Below the pieces are notes generated by a model. That model searched no databases and was not told the origin of the DNA. It saw only the letters and a list, made by a program, of their open reading frames with translations. From Sandaracinobacteroides hominis (GTDB lineage Bacteria; Pseudomonadota; Alphaproteobacteria; Sphingomonadales; Sphingomonadaceae), in NCBI RefSeq assembly GCF_016464365.1, contig NZ_JADCUC010000006.1, forward strand, positions 124,001 to 188,000: a DNA stretch of 64,000 bases, given 5' to 3'. This document shows, piece by piece, positions 17,684-26,509 of the stretch (within the stretch, counting starts at the first letter, position 1; every line of letters starts with the position of its first letter). The translations under genes and the position numbers were made by a program.

Positions 17684-19290
17684 GCATGATGAACCAGGGC
17701 CGCCCGTCCGCCCCCGGCGCCGTTGCGCCCGCGCACCTTGCCCCCACGGTCACCGGCAACAAGGCATTGATGCTGGAAGAGCCGCTGATCTTCGAGAACG
17801 GCAGCGTGGACGTCACCGGAGTCGATCTCGAGGCAGTGCCCGCCCACAAGTCTCGGCTCGCCGGCCTCGAACGCAGCGCCCCCATCGGCTTGCCGGGGCT
17901 GGCAGAGGGCGAGGCCGTGCGCCACTACACCCGCCTCAGCCGGCAGAATTACGGCATCGACCTGGGGCTCTTCCCACTCGGGTCCTGCACGATGAAGCAC
18001 AACCCGCGCCTCAACGAGAAGATGGCGCGGCTGCCCGGCTTCGGCGACGTGCACCCGCTGCAGCCGCAGGACACGGTGCAGGGCGCTTTCGAGCTGATCC
18101 ACCGGCTGGCGCACTGGCTGAAGACGCTCACCAACATGCCGGCAGTCGCCATGACGCCCAAGGCCGGCGCCCATGGCGAGCTCTGCGGCATCCTCGCCAT
18201 TCGCGCCGCGCTGGAAGCCAGGGGCGACGCCCGCAAGGTGGTGCTGGTGCCGGAATCCGCCCACGGCACCAATCCGGCGACCGCTGCCTTCTGCGGCTAT
18301 GAAGTGGAAAGCATCCCCGCCAACGCCCGCGGTCGCGTAGATACCGATGCGCTGATCGCCCGCCTGGGGCCGGACGTGGCGGCGGTGATGATCACCAACC
18401 CCAACACCTGCGGCCTGTTCGAGCCGGACATGAAGCGCATTTCCGACGCTGTCCACGCGGCGGGTGCCTATGTCTATTGCGACGGCGCCAACTTCAACGC
18501 CATCGTCGGCCGCGTCCGCCCCGGCGATCTCGGCGTCGATGCGATGCACATCAACCTGCACAAGACCTTCAGCACCCCGCACGGCGGTGGCGGCCCCGGC
18601 TCCGGCCCGGTGGTCTTCTCCGAAGCGCTGGCGCCCTATGCGCCGATCCCGTTCGTGGTCGAGGAAGAAGCCGCGCCTGGAATTCGCGGCGCAGATAATC
18701 GCCGCTTCCACCTGATCGAGGAGGAAACCGCCAACGCCGAGCATCATGAGAACAGCTTCGGCCGCCTCTCCGCCTTCCACGGGCAGATGGGCATGTTCGT
18801 CCGCGCGCTCGCGTATATCGAAAGCCACGGAGCCGATGGCCTCAGGCAAGTGGCAGAGGATGCGGTACTGAACGCCAACTACATCCTGCGCAGCCTTGAC
18901 GACGTGATGTCGGCCCCGTTCGGTGCCAGCGGCCCGTGCATGCACGAGGCGCTGTTCGACGACAGCTATCTGAAGGATTCGGGCATCACCACGCTGGATG
19001 TCGCAAAGGCGATGATCGACGAGGGCTTCCACCCGATGACCATGTATTTCCCGCTGGTCGTCCACGGCGCCATGCTGATCGAGCCGACCGAGACCGAGAG
19101 CAGGGGCCGCCTCGACCAGTTCATTGAGGCCATGCGCGCGCTCGCCGCCGCAGCGAAGAGCGGTGACACCACCCGCTTTGCCACCGCGCCGCACTTTGCG
19201 CCGCGCAGCCGGCTGGACGAAACCCGCGCCGCCCGCACGCCGATCCTCGCCTGGAAGCCGGCGACAGACGAGCGGCAGGCGGCCGAATAG
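17680..19290 (+). CDS. gcvPB: Glycine dehydrogenase (decarboxylating) subunit 2
   Basis: 536 residues, slightly longer than many homologues because of an N-terminal leader of about 20 residues ([18 protein letters not shown]). PLP is expected on Lys295 in [19 protein letters not shown]. Other family motifs are [33 protein letters not shown] and [10 protein letters not shown]. The start overlaps gcvPA by four bases. This is the last gene of the riboswitch-controlled operon; a hairpin lies just after the stop. Confidence 0.96.
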   Translation: MSMMNQGRPSAPGAVAPAHLAPTVTGNKALMLEEPLIFENGSVDVTGVDLEAVPAHKSRLAGLERSAPIGLPGLAEGEAVRHYTRLSRQNYGIDLGLFPLGSCTMKHNPRLNEKMARLPGFGDVHPLQPQDTVQGAFELIHRLAHWLKTLTNMPAVAMTPKAGAHGELCGILAIRAALEARGDARKVVLVPESAHGTNPATAAFCGYEVESIPANARGRVDTDALIARLGPDVAAVMITNPNTCGLFEPDMKRISDAVHAAGAYVYCDGANFNAIVGRVRPGDLGVDAMHINLHKTFSTPHGGGGPGSGPVVFSEALAPYAPIPFVVEEEAAPGIRGADNRRFHLIEEETANAEHHENSFGRLSAFHGQMGMFVRALAYIESHGADGLRQVAEDAVLNANYILRSLDDVMSAPFGASGPCMHEALFDDSYLKDSGITTLDVAKAMIDEGFHPMTMYFPLVVHGAMLIEPTETESRGRLDQFIEAMRALAAAAKSGDTTRFATAPHFAPRSRLDETRAARTPILAWKPATDERQAAE

Positions 19291-19292
19291 GA

Positions 19293-19320
19293 GAAGGGCC
19301 GAGGTTTCCCCCGGCCCTTC
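19293..19320. terminator. Hairpin between convergent gcvPB and metal-sensor operon
   Basis: GAAGGGCCG pairs with CGGCCCTTC across a 10-base loop, a 9-pair stem placed 2 bases after the gcvPB stop. There is no strong T run on either side, so it is a probable rather than certain terminator. Confidence 0.6.
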
Positions 19321-19337
19321 CCCCAACTCACGATCGG

Positions 19338-19820
19338 TTATTTCGCCTCGACCGGCTTCGGGCGGAATTGGCCCATCCGCTTTTCCAGCTTGCTGCGGCC
19401 CGATTTGGCGTCGGCCACGAAGGCCTTGCGATCCGCCGCAGACAGCTTCTGATAGACGGCGATCATCCGATCCTGCCGCGCCTTCTGCTGCGCGTCGATC
19501 AGCTGGCGCTCGGTATCCATCGCCTTGCGCAGGGCGTTAACGTCCAGCTTGTCGGCGGCCAGGATGGCTTCCACCCGATCCCGGGAGGCCCGCACATCCT
19601 CGCGTCCATCCTTCATGGACGGATCGCGGAGCGCTTCCAGCAGGATCTTGCGGCCTTCCGGCGACACGGTGGGGAACATGCGGTCGCCCTTCCAGCGATC
19701 TCCGCGAACGCCGGCCGGAACGGCTTGCGCGCCCGGCGGAGGGGGAGGCGCAGCCTGCGCCAGCAGCGGGCCGGCCATCAGCGTGGCAACGGCGGCGGCC
19801 ATCAACCTGGTCTTGGTCAC
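19338..19820 (-). CDS. Periplasmic heavy-metal-sensor/Spy-like helical protein
   Basis: 160 residues with a cleavable signal peptide (cut probably after AQA, residue 23), a Pro-rich spacer and a helical domain (about 55-150) rich in Arg, Lys and Asp: SPEGRKILLEALRDPSMKDG, VRASRDRVEAILAADKLDVN, LRKAMDTERQLIDAQQKARQ. This is the CnrR/Spy/CpxP-type periplasmic fold. Its start overlaps the putative anti-sigma gene by four bases. By comparison with cnrYXH-type loci it may be the periplasmic sensor or chaperone of the sigma system; no metal-ligand His/Met cluster is evident. Confidence 0.7.
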   Translation of the reverse strand: MTKTRLMAAAVATLMAGPLLAQAAPPPPPGAQAVPAGVRGDRWKGDRMFPTVSPEGRKILLEALRDPSMKDGREDVRASRDRVEAILAADKLDVNALRKAMDTERQLIDAQQKARQDRMIAVYQKLSAADRKAFVADAKSGRSKLEKRMGQFRPKPVEAK

Positions 19821-20158
19821 AGATAATATTCCTCTTCGTCCGACACGGTGTAGAGCATCGCGAAGCTGTCCATTGACGGATCACTCGCGGATGCCAGCTG
19901 CACCCTCTGCTCTGCGCCGGGCGCCGGTGCTGCGGCCTTCTGGGCCGGCAGCAGCGCGATCGCCACGGCGATACTTGCGGCAATCGCCCCGCCTCCCATC
20001 AGCAGTGGCAGCCAGCGTCTCGGCGCGGGCTTCGCTGCGGGGTTGGCATCGGCAAAAGCGCCTGCACGGGAAAGAATACGCGCCACCGCGGCGTCATCCC
20101 CCGTTTCCTGCCGGCCCCAGGCGGAAAGCGCCGCATCCAGGCTCTTGTCGTCGGTCAT
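19817..20158 (-). CDS. Small single-pass membrane protein, probable anti-sigma factor
   Basis: 113 residues with a cytoplasmic N-terminal part, one membrane segment (about 48-68, WLPLLMGGGAIAASIAVAIA) and a periplasmic tail ending in SDEEEYYL. No zinc-binding ZAS motif is visible. It overlaps the sigma-factor stop and the sensor-gene start by four bases each. Topology, size and place directly after an ECF sigma gene are the grounds for calling it an anti-sigma factor; sequence similarity alone would not justify it. Confidence 0.6.
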   Translation of the reverse strand: MTDDKSLDAALSAWGRQETGDDAAVARILSRAGAFADANPAAKPAPRRWLPLLMGGGAIAASIAVAIALLPAQKAAAPAPGAEQRVQLASASDPSMDSFAMLYTVSDEEEYYL

Positions 20159-20784
20159 TTCAATTCGTCCTTCAGCCCCGTCAGTCGCGTCTTCAATTCG
20201 GCCCGCCCCCGCAGCAACAGGCCTTCCACGGCCTTCTCGCTCGTCTCCAGCACCTCGCCGATCTCGGCCATCGAAAGCCCATCGCCGTAAAACAGCGAAA
20301 GCGCAGCCCGCTGCCGCGCCGGCAGCGCGGCAGCCGCCGCCTGCACCCGCGCGGCAAGATCCGCATCCTCCGCCTGCTGCAGCGGATCGGGTGCAGCATC
20401 CGTCACGTCCATTGCATCATCCAGCGGCTGCGCCGGCTTCAATCGCCGCCGACCGTCCAATGCGCAATTCATCAGCATCCGCCGCCACCAGCCGCCAAAG
20501 CTGCCACGCCCCGGATCGAACCGTCCCGCCTCCCGCCACAGCCGCGCAAAAGCGTCCTGCACGGCATCCTCGGCCAACGCATGATCGCCCAGCACCCGGA
20601 TCGCAGTCGCCAGCGCCGGCCGCGCCAGCAGCGCCGCCAGTTCGCGAAAGGCCCGCGTATCGCCATCAGCAGCACGCGCCAGAAGCAAGGCTTCCACACG
20701 CGCTTCCATGCGGGCGTCATTGGCGGCGGCGCTCAGGGCGTGCATGTCTGTCTCACGCTCAGGCATACGCTGCCAACCGGCCAT
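20155..20784 (-). CDS. ECF-family RNA polymerase sigma factor
   Basis: 209 residues from the ATG at 20784, which has GGGGGAA just upstream and begins shortly after the preceding stop; ATG codons at 20766 and 20745 are alternatives. Region 2 reads ADGDTRAFRELAALLARP and DAVQDAFARLWREAGRFD with GSFGGWWRRMLMN; region 4 is LPARQRAALSLFYGDGLSMA then ETSEKAVEGLLLRGRAEL, a helix-turn-helix. It should direct transcription of an envelope or metal stress regulon, including its own operon, and be held by the next gene product. Confidence 0.9.
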   Translation of the reverse strand: MAGWQRMPERETDMHALSAAANDARMEARVEALLLARAADGDTRAFRELAALLARPALATAIRVLGDHALAEDAVQDAFARLWREAGRFDPGRGSFGGWWRRMLMNCALDGRRRLKPAQPLDDAMDVTDAAPDPLQQAEDADLAARVQAAAAALPARQRAALSLFYGDGLSMAEIGEVLETSEKAVEGLLLRGRAELKTRLTGLKDELK

Positions 20785-20801
20785 TTCCCCCGCTGGTTCC
20801 G

Positions 20802-21866
20802 CTAATCCTTCGAATCCAGCCATCGCCGCAGCACCGTCCGATGTTGTTCGGGCCGGTCGTTCTCGATCCAGTGGCCGCTCCCCTCCACCATCTGGAAGCT
20901 TGCATTCTGCATCCGCGCGGCAAAGCCCTTCAGCGTCTCGGGCCGCGCTTCGTCATATTCGCCTGCCACCAGCAGCGTCGGCACCGACACTTTCGGCAGC
21001 AGCGGCTCGCCATCATAGTCGCGCAGCGTGCCCGTCACCACAAACTCGCTCGGCCCCCACATGTAGGTATAGAGTTCCAGGTTGAAATGCGGATCCGTCC
21101 GCCCCTGACAGGCCAGATGCAGCGGCGACAGCCGCTCGCGAGAGAGATGCTGGCGGGCATAATAGCGGTCAGCCTCCTGAAAGGCATCGCTGTCATAGTT
21201 GCCGGTGCGCTTGGCCTCGACGATCGCTGCCTGATAGTCGGGCGGCAGCTGCGCGATATGGACGCCGGCATCGTTCAGCCAGGCGCGCGTCGAAACCAGC
21301 GGGCTGAACAGCACAAGGCTCTGCAACCCCTGCGGCTGCCGCGCGGCATATTCCAGCGCCAGCGTGCCGCCCCAGCTCGTCCCGGAAAGATGAAAGCGCT
21401 CGATCCCAAGCGCCGAGCGGACGGCTTCCACCTCGGAAACGAAACGCTCCACATTCCAGTTGGCACGGTCGTTGGTACGATCTGAAAGCCCGCAATCCAG
21501 CTGGTCATACAGCACTATCCCACGGCTGTCGGCCAGCGGCAGGGCGCCGACCATGCCGAAATGCGTGCCGCCCGGGCCGCCGTGCAACAGGATGACGGGC
21601 AGCTTGTCTCCATCCATCGGCCCGTTGACCCGGCAATAGAGATTGCCGCCTTTCGCCGGCACGCGCCGCTCGAAATCCGGTATGGGGCAGCTGGTGACAG
21701 CGGATTGCGAACGCTTGCCGCGGCCGGCAGACTGCGCTCCGATAACGGCAGCAGGGACAAGCAAAAGGCCGGGGGCGGCGGCAAGCATGGCCCGCCTCGA
21801 AATGCCCGGCCAGTCGGTCAAGCCGACCTCGCCTTTCCCCGAAGGGTTCCCCCTGCGCTCACGCAA
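20802..21866 (-). CDS. Exported alpha/beta hydrolase, proline iminopeptidase-like
   Basis: 354 residues from a TTG at 21866 with GGAGG close by; the initiation codon is not certain. A twin-arginine-like signal (ISRRAMLAAAPGLLL) suggests export as a folded protein. The hydrolase core shows the oxyanion motif LHGGPGGTHFG, nucleophile Ser in SGTSWGGTLALEYA, and acid/His in VAGEYDEARP and GSGHWIEND. GGPGG and GTSWGG are typical of the S33 prolyl aminopeptidases. It may trim N-terminal proline residues in the periplasm or hydrolyse an ester. It starts 9 bases downstream of korB. Confidence 0.85.
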   Translation of the reverse strand: MRERRGNPSGKGEVGLTDWPGISRRAMLAAAPGLLLVPAAVIGAQSAGRGKRSQSAVTSCPIPDFERRVPAKGGNLYCRVNGPMDGDKLPVILLHGGPGGTHFGMVGALPLADSRGIVLYDQLDCGLSDRTNDRANWNVERFVSEVEAVRSALGIERFHLSGTSWGGTLALEYAARQPQGLQSLVLFSPLVSTRAWLNDAGVHIAQLPPDYQAAIVEAKRTGNYDSDAFQEADRYYARQHLSRERLSPLHLACQGRTDPHFNLELYTYMWGPSEFVVTGTLRDYDGEPLLPKVSVPTLLVAGEYDEARPETLKGFAARMQNASFQMVEGSGHWIENDRPEQHRTVLRRWLDSKD

Positions 21867-21875
21867 CTACCTCCG

Positions 21876-22901
21876 TCAGTGATCGGCTTTCACTTCCCAA
21901 TTCTGTCCACGCCGCAGCAGCGCTGCGAAATCAGCCACCTTGGAACTGGCAATCTTCTCGCCCTGCTCCGTCAGCGCCTCGTCAAATGCAACCGCCGGAT
22001 CGCAATAGATAACACCCTGCGCCACCGGGAATTCGGGGAAGGGCATTTCGATCAGCATCGAGGCGACCGACTTGTTGGTCTCGTCGTGCACCAGCACATC
22101 TGTCAGGTCGCCATCGACCACATCGACAACTTCCAGCCGCAGTGTATCGCGGTTCAGTTTCAGTCCTTTGGCGCCATTGTCGTACAGCATGGGCTGGCCA
22201 TGCTGCAGCCAGATCTGCGTGGTCGCGGCGGTCTTCTTCGCAGTGAACTGCTCGAACACGGCGTCGTTATAGACAACGCAATTCTGATAGATCTCGACAA
22301 AACTCGCGCCCTTGTTGGCGTGTGCCCGCTTCAGCACTTCCGGCAGCTGCTTCTGCGCCGTGTCGATGGTGCGCGCGATGAAGCGCGCGCCGGCGCCCAG
22401 CGCAAAGGCACAGGGCTTCAGCGGCCGCTCCAGAGAGCCGCCTGGCGAGGTAGGCGAACGCGTGCCCGTCCGCGACGTCGGCGAATATTGCCCCTTGGTC
22501 AGGCCATAGATCTCGTTGTTGAACAGCAGGATCTGGATGTCGATGTTGCGCCTGAGCAGGTGCAGCATATGGTTGCCGCCGATCGACAGCCCATCGCCGT
22601 CGCCGGTCACCATCCAGACGTCGAGCTTGGGGTTCGCCAGCTTCAGGCCGGTCGCCACCGCCGGCGCACGGCCGTGGATCGTATGGAAGCCATAGGTTTC
22701 CATATAATAGGGGAAACGGCTGGAACAGCCGATGCCGGAAACGAATACGGTATTGTGGGGCTCCACGCCCAGCTCCGGCATGGTGCGCTGCACCGCCTTC
22801 AGGATGGCATAGTCGCCGCAACCGGGGCACCAGCGCACTTCCTGGTCGGAAGCCCAGTCATCCGGCTTGGTTGCGGGAACGATTCTCGTGATCTCGTTCA
22901 T
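21876..22901 (-). CDS. korB: 2-oxoacid:ferredoxin oxidoreductase, beta subunit
   Basis: 341 residues, typical for KorB. The thiamine-diphosphate region is visible as GDGDGLSIGGNHMLHLLRRN, with VRWCPGCGDYAILKAVQ at the N-terminus and the cofactor/Mg loop NNEIYGLTKGQYSPTS. With KorA it oxidises 2-oxoglutarate (or another 2-oxoacid) to the acyl-CoA, reducing ferredoxin. The start codon overlaps the stop of the small gene at 22898, and no strong ribosome site precedes it, so it is probably translated by coupling. Confidence 0.95.
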   Translation of the reverse strand: MNEITRIVPATKPDDWASDQEVRWCPGCGDYAILKAVQRTMPELGVEPHNTVFVSGIGCSSRFPYYMETYGFHTIHGRAPAVATGLKLANPKLDVWMVTGDGDGLSIGGNHMLHLLRRNIDIQILLFNNEIYGLTKGQYSPTSRTGTRSPTSPGGSLERPLKPCAFALGAGARFIARTIDTAQKQLPEVLKRAHANKGASFVEIYQNCVVYNDAVFEQFTAKKTAATTQIWLQHGQPMLYDNGAKGLKLNRDTLRLEVVDVVDGDLTDVLVHDETNKSVASMLIEMPFPEFPVAQGVIYCDPAVAFDEALTEQGEKIASSKVADFAALLRRGQNWEVKADH

Positions 22902-23266
22902 AGAAAAAACCCATCTCTAGAGTCGTTTGAAGAGCCGGCTGGCAGCCTCTCTGTCAAAAAATCTGGAACTGTGATCGACGGGTGCGCCGACACATCGCTT
23001 CCAATTCTCTTCAAACGTGGAGGCAAAATTCCAAGTCGGGGCATCGAACGCTGAAAGCCTTTGCTGCAATTCGCCAAAAACCCATGGGGCGCACCGTGTG
23101 GATCAAACACAACGCCATTACAGAGCGAGCCCATTGGCTGGCCGTCGCTTAAGCGATAGAGGATATTATCGTTCACGAGAGCAATCTGTTCTCCAGCAGC
23201 GTCAAAGAGTGCATCCCCAACGATTGAAGCGACAGGTTGGCCGCGCTGCCCATAAACTATGGCCAT
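22898..23266 (-). CDS. Small four-repeat protein (4-fold beta flower-like) between korA and korB
   Basis: 122 residues. The first 65 residues are four units of about 16 residues: VYGQRGQPVASIVGDA, LFDAAGEQIALVNDNI, LYRLSDGQPMGSLCNGV and VFDPHGAPHGFLANCS. Each pairs an aromatic/hydrophobic start with a Gly-turn-Val/Ile/Gly strand, matching the 4-fold beta flower type of domain. The tail is not recognisable. The start overlaps the korA stop (TGATG) and the stop overlaps the korB start (ATGA). Codon use is visibly more AT-rich than in korA and korB, suggesting later insertion. The family function is unknown to me. Confidence 0.7.
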   Translation of the reverse strand: MAIVYGQRGQPVASIVGDALFDAAGEQIALVNDNILYRLSDGQPMGSLCNGVVFDPHGAPHGFLANCSKGFQRSMPRLGILPPRLKRIGSDVSAHPSITVPDFLTERLPAGSSNDSRDGFFL

Positions 23267-25170
23267 CAGCCCAGCATCTCCATGATGGCCGCCTCGATTT
23301 CCGCAATGCGGAAGGGCTGGCCCGACACCTTGTTCAGCGGCTTCGCGTCCACCAGGAACTGGTCGCGCAGCAGCGTTTTCAGCTGGCCGGTGTTCATCTC
23401 CGGCACCAGCAGCTTGTCATAGCTCTTCAGCAGCGCGCCCAGATTGGCCGGCATCGGCCAGATATGGCGGATGTGCACATGGGCCACGTCGTGGCCCTTT
23501 GAGCGCACCAGCTCCACCGCCTGCCGGATCGGCCCATAGGTAGAGCCCCAGCCGACGACAACCAGCGGCCCGCTCGGGTTGCCAACCTCCACGCCCTGCG
23601 GCGGGATGGAGCGCGCCACGCCGTCCACCTTCGCCTTGCGGGTGTCGGTCATCTTCTGGTGGTTCTCGGCCGAGTAATCGATGTTGCCGCTGTCGTAGCT
23701 CTTCTCGATGCCGCCGATGCGGTGCATCAGGCCCGGCGTCCCCGGCTTCACCCACACGCGCTTCAACGTCTCCGGATCGCGCGCATAGGGGTTCAGCTTG
23801 GTGACGCCCTCGTCCAGATCTTCCTTGAACTGTACCGTGAACGGCTCGAAATCGCTGGCCTTGGGCACTTTCCACGGCTCGGCTGCATTGGCGATATAGC
23901 CGTCGGTCAGCAGCATCACCGGGGTCATATATTCCACCGCGATGCGGCAGGCCTCGATGGCAACCTCGAAACAGTCGGCAGGGCTGCGCGCAGCAATCAC
24001 CGGCATCGGCGTGTCGCCGTTGCGGCCATAGACCGCCTGATAGAGGTCGGATTGCTCCGTCTTCGTCGGCAGGCCGGTCGAAGGACCACCCCGCTGCGAG
24101 TTCACGATCACCAGCGGCAGCTCGGTCATCACTGCCAGGCCCATCGCTTCGGATTTCAGCGCGATACCCGGCCCGGACGAGGAGGTGACGGCAAGGTTCC
24201 CCCCATAGGCAGCACCGATCGCAGCGCAGATCGCCGCAATCTCGTCCTCCGCCTGGAAGGTCGTCACGTCGAACTCGCGCAGGCGGGCAAGACTGTGCAG
24301 GATCGCCGACGCCGGCGTGATCGGATAGCCGCCGAAGAACATCGGCAGCCCCGACAGCTTGGCGCCAGCCACCAGCCCCAGCGAAATCGCGTCGGCCCCC
24401 GTCACCGTGCGGTACAGTCCCGGTTCCGCATCGGCCGGCTGCAGACGGAACTGGGTGATCGGCCCCGCCAGCTCGGCGGTCTCACCATAGGCATGGCCCG
24501 CGTTCAGCGCGGCGATGTTCGCCTCGCGCAGCAGCTCGTTGGAGCCGAACTTGATCTTCAGCCAGTCGATGACGGGTGCCCGCTTGCGGCCGAACATCCA
24601 CAGCGCCAGCCCCAGCGTCCACATATTCTTGCAGCGCAGCGCGTCCTTGTTGCCAAGGCCGAATTCCTTCACGCTCTCCAGCGTCTGCTTCGAAATGTCG
24701 AAGGCGAGCAGCTGCCAGGCATCCAGGCTGCCGTCTTCCAGCGGGCTGGTCTCGTACTTTGCCTTCTGCAGGTTGCGGATGCCGAACTCGCCGGTGTCGG
24801 CAATGATCAGCCCGCCCTTGCGCAGCGAGGGGAGGTTGGTTTTCAGCGCCGCCGGGTTCATCGCCACCAGCACATCCGGCTGGTCGCCCGCGGTCTCGAT
24901 CCGGGTCGAGCCGAAATTGATCTGGAATGCCGAAACCCCGAACAGCGTACCCTGCGGGGCGCGGATTTCAGCAGGGAAATCGGGGAAGGTCGCAAGATCG
25001 TTGCCGGCGAGCGCGGTGGAGAGCGTGAACTGCCCGCCCGTCAGCTGCATGCCGTCGCCGGAGTCCCCCGCAAAGCGGACGACTACAGATTCCCGGTTCT
25101 CGACATTGGGTTTCTTGCTCGCTCCGTTTTCGGATTTGCCTTCATCAGGCGTGCGAACGGCCGTCGCCAT
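23266..25170 (-). CDS. korA: 2-oxoacid:ferredoxin oxidoreductase, alpha subunit (gamma-alpha fusion)
   Basis: 634 residues from the ATG at 25170 (MATAVRTPDEG); an upstream in-frame extension looks non-coding. The gamma domain comes first (about 25-215; VVRFAGDSGDGMQLTGGQF, ALAGNDLATFPDFPAEIRAP), then the pyrimidine-binding alpha part (about 225-600; LFFGGYPITPAS-like MFFGGYPITPASAILH, SSSGPGIALKSEAMGLA, QRGGPSTGLPTKTEQSDL). This fusion is normal for aerobic KorA. It supplies reduced ferredoxin as a variant or backup of the 2-oxoglutarate dehydrogenase step. Confidence 0.95.
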   Translation of the reverse strand: MATAVRTPDEGKSENGASKKPNVENRESVVVRFAGDSGDGMQLTGGQFTLSTALAGNDLATFPDFPAEIRAPQGTLFGVSAFQINFGSTRIETAGDQPDVLVAMNPAALKTNLPSLRKGGLIIADTGEFGIRNLQKAKYETSPLEDGSLDAWQLLAFDISKQTLESVKEFGLGNKDALRCKNMWTLGLALWMFGRKRAPVIDWLKIKFGSNELLREANIAALNAGHAYGETAELAGPITQFRLQPADAEPGLYRTVTGADAISLGLVAGAKLSGLPMFFGGYPITPASAILHSLARLREFDVTTFQAEDEIAAICAAIGAAYGGNLAVTSSSGPGIALKSEAMGLAVMTELPLVIVNSQRGGPSTGLPTKTEQSDLYQAVYGRNGDTPMPVIAARSPADCFEVAIEACRIAVEYMTPVMLLTDGYIANAAEPWKVPKASDFEPFTVQFKEDLDEGVTKLNPYARDPETLKRVWVKPGTPGLMHRIGGIEKSYDSGNIDYSAENHQKMTDTRKAKVDGVARSIPPQGVEVGNPSGPLVVVGWGSTYGPIRQAVELVRSKGHDVAHVHIRHIWPMPANLGALLKSYDKLLVPEMNTGQLKTLLRDQFLVDAKPLNKVSGQPFRIAEIEAAIMEMLG

Positions 25171-25275
25171 CTTTGTGTCGCTTTCAAGTGTTGTCTTTGC
25201 GTGACTAGTAGGACTCCGCAAGCCCGGTTCCAACCCGAATCTGCCATGGCTGGCCTTTGTGACAAGCAAACCCAG

Positions 25276-26172
25276 CTATTCGGCGGCGACATAGTGTCCT
25301 GCAAGCGACAGCAGGCTCGCCGCATGGCGTTCGCCCAGGCGCACCACATCGCGGTCATAGCCGCCGCCAAGCGTCACCGCAAACGGCACGCCCGCCCGCA
25401 GGCACGCCTCCCGCACCATCCGGTCGCGCGCCTGCAAACCGGCATCCGTCAGCGCCAGCCGCCCCAGCCGATCGTCGACATGCGGGTCGACCCCGGCCTG
25501 CACCAGCACGATCTGCGGTCGAGCCACGTCGAACAATCCCGGCAGCTCGGCTGCCAGCACATCCAGATACTCCGCGTCCGCCATTCCATCCGCAAGTTCC
25601 ACGTCGCGCCCGGACCGCGCCTTGCGCACCGGAAAATTCCGCTCCGCATGCAGGGAGAAGGTGAACGCCGCCGGCCACCCGGCCAGACAAACCGCTGTTC
25701 CGTCCCCCTGATGCACGTCCAGGTCCAGGATCAGCAGCCGCTGCACCAGCCCCTCGGCCAGCAACCCGGCGGCCGTCACGGCAAGATCGTTCAGCACGCA
25801 ATATCCGGCCCCGCCATCGGGCATCGCATGGTGCGAACCGCCGGCCACATTTGCCGCAAACCCGTCCGCCAGCGCCGCCCGCGCCGCCGCCCATGTGCCG
25901 CCAACCGACAACCGCGACCGAAGCGAAACCGCAGGCGTTACCGGAAAACCGATCCGCCGCTCGATTTCCTTCGGCACCCCGGCCGCGATCACCGCATCCG
26001 CATAGGCTTCCGCATGCACGCGGATCAGCATCTCGCGTGTCGCAATCGCCGGTTCCTCAAACAGCACGCCCGCCCGCGTCAGGGCCTCCCGCGTCGTTTC
26101 ATACTTCGACATCGGAAAGCTGTGGCCGTCGGGCAACGGCGCCACATAGGCGGGGTGAAAAAAGAAGCGCAT
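25276..26172 (-). CDS. Histone deacetylase-like amidohydrolase
   Basis: 298 residues from the ATG at 26172 (MRFFFHPAY). The arginase/deacetylase fold is marked by the active-site region AGGSHHAMPDGGAGYCVLND (two adjacent His), the zinc ligands Asp and His in LDLDVHQGDGTA, and the third Asp in QAGVDPHVDDRLG, with the terminal GGGYD motif. Bacterial members deacetylate acetylpolyamines, small acetylated metabolites or protein lysines; the substrate here is unknown. It stands alone just upstream of the kor operon on the same strand. Confidence 0.9.
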   Translation of the reverse strand: MRFFFHPAYVAPLPDGHSFPMSKYETTREALTRAGVLFEEPAIATREMLIRVHAEAYADAVIAAGVPKEIERRIGFPVTPAVSLRSRLSVGGTWAAARAALADGFAANVAGGSHHAMPDGGAGYCVLNDLAVTAAGLLAEGLVQRLLILDLDVHQGDGTAVCLAGWPAAFTFSLHAERNFPVRKARSGRDVELADGMADAEYLDVLAAELPGLFDVARPQIVLVQAGVDPHVDDRLGRLALTDAGLQARDRMVREACLRAGVPFAVTLGGGYDRDVVRLGERHAASLLSLAGHYVAAE

Positions 26173-26245
26173 CGCGGCAAAAGCCTCCACACGGCGCTTG
26201 CATGTCCGTCAAGCCTGCCTTATGGCGCGCCCCTCGCACGGCTTT

Positions 26246-26320
26246 TCCTCGGTAGCTCAGTGGTAGAGCATCCGACTGTTAATCGGACGGTCGCAGGTTC
26301 GAATCCTGCCCGGGGAGCCA
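26246..26320 (+). tRNA. tRNA-Asn (anticodon GTT)
   Basis: A complete cloverleaf of 75 bases including an encoded CCA. Acceptor TCCTCGG pairs with CCGGGGA (one T-G pair), the D arm is AGCTCAGTGGTAGAGC, the anticodon arm is TCCGA-CTGTTAA-TCGGA with GTT, and the T arm contains GGTTCGAATCC. The discriminator is G. Confidence 0.97.
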
Positions 26321-26509
26321 GTGCCTTCCGCAACCATGCGACGTCCGTAGCGGCCAGGCTGACGAAATGATTGCCTGACCCACGACCTGCGCGCGGACAG
26401 AAAGCTGCATCCCTTCCAGTCCTTTCGCTGTTGCGGTAACACCGCCGTCAATGCCTGTGTGCAGGATGCGCGGCAGCGGCAAAATCCGCCACAGATGGAA
26501 AGGGCTTCC

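Noticed and set aside
26246-26320. tRNA-Asn as an integration site with a downstream island.
   Set aside because: No integrase next to it and no duplicated tRNA 3' end was found further on; the following genes look native.
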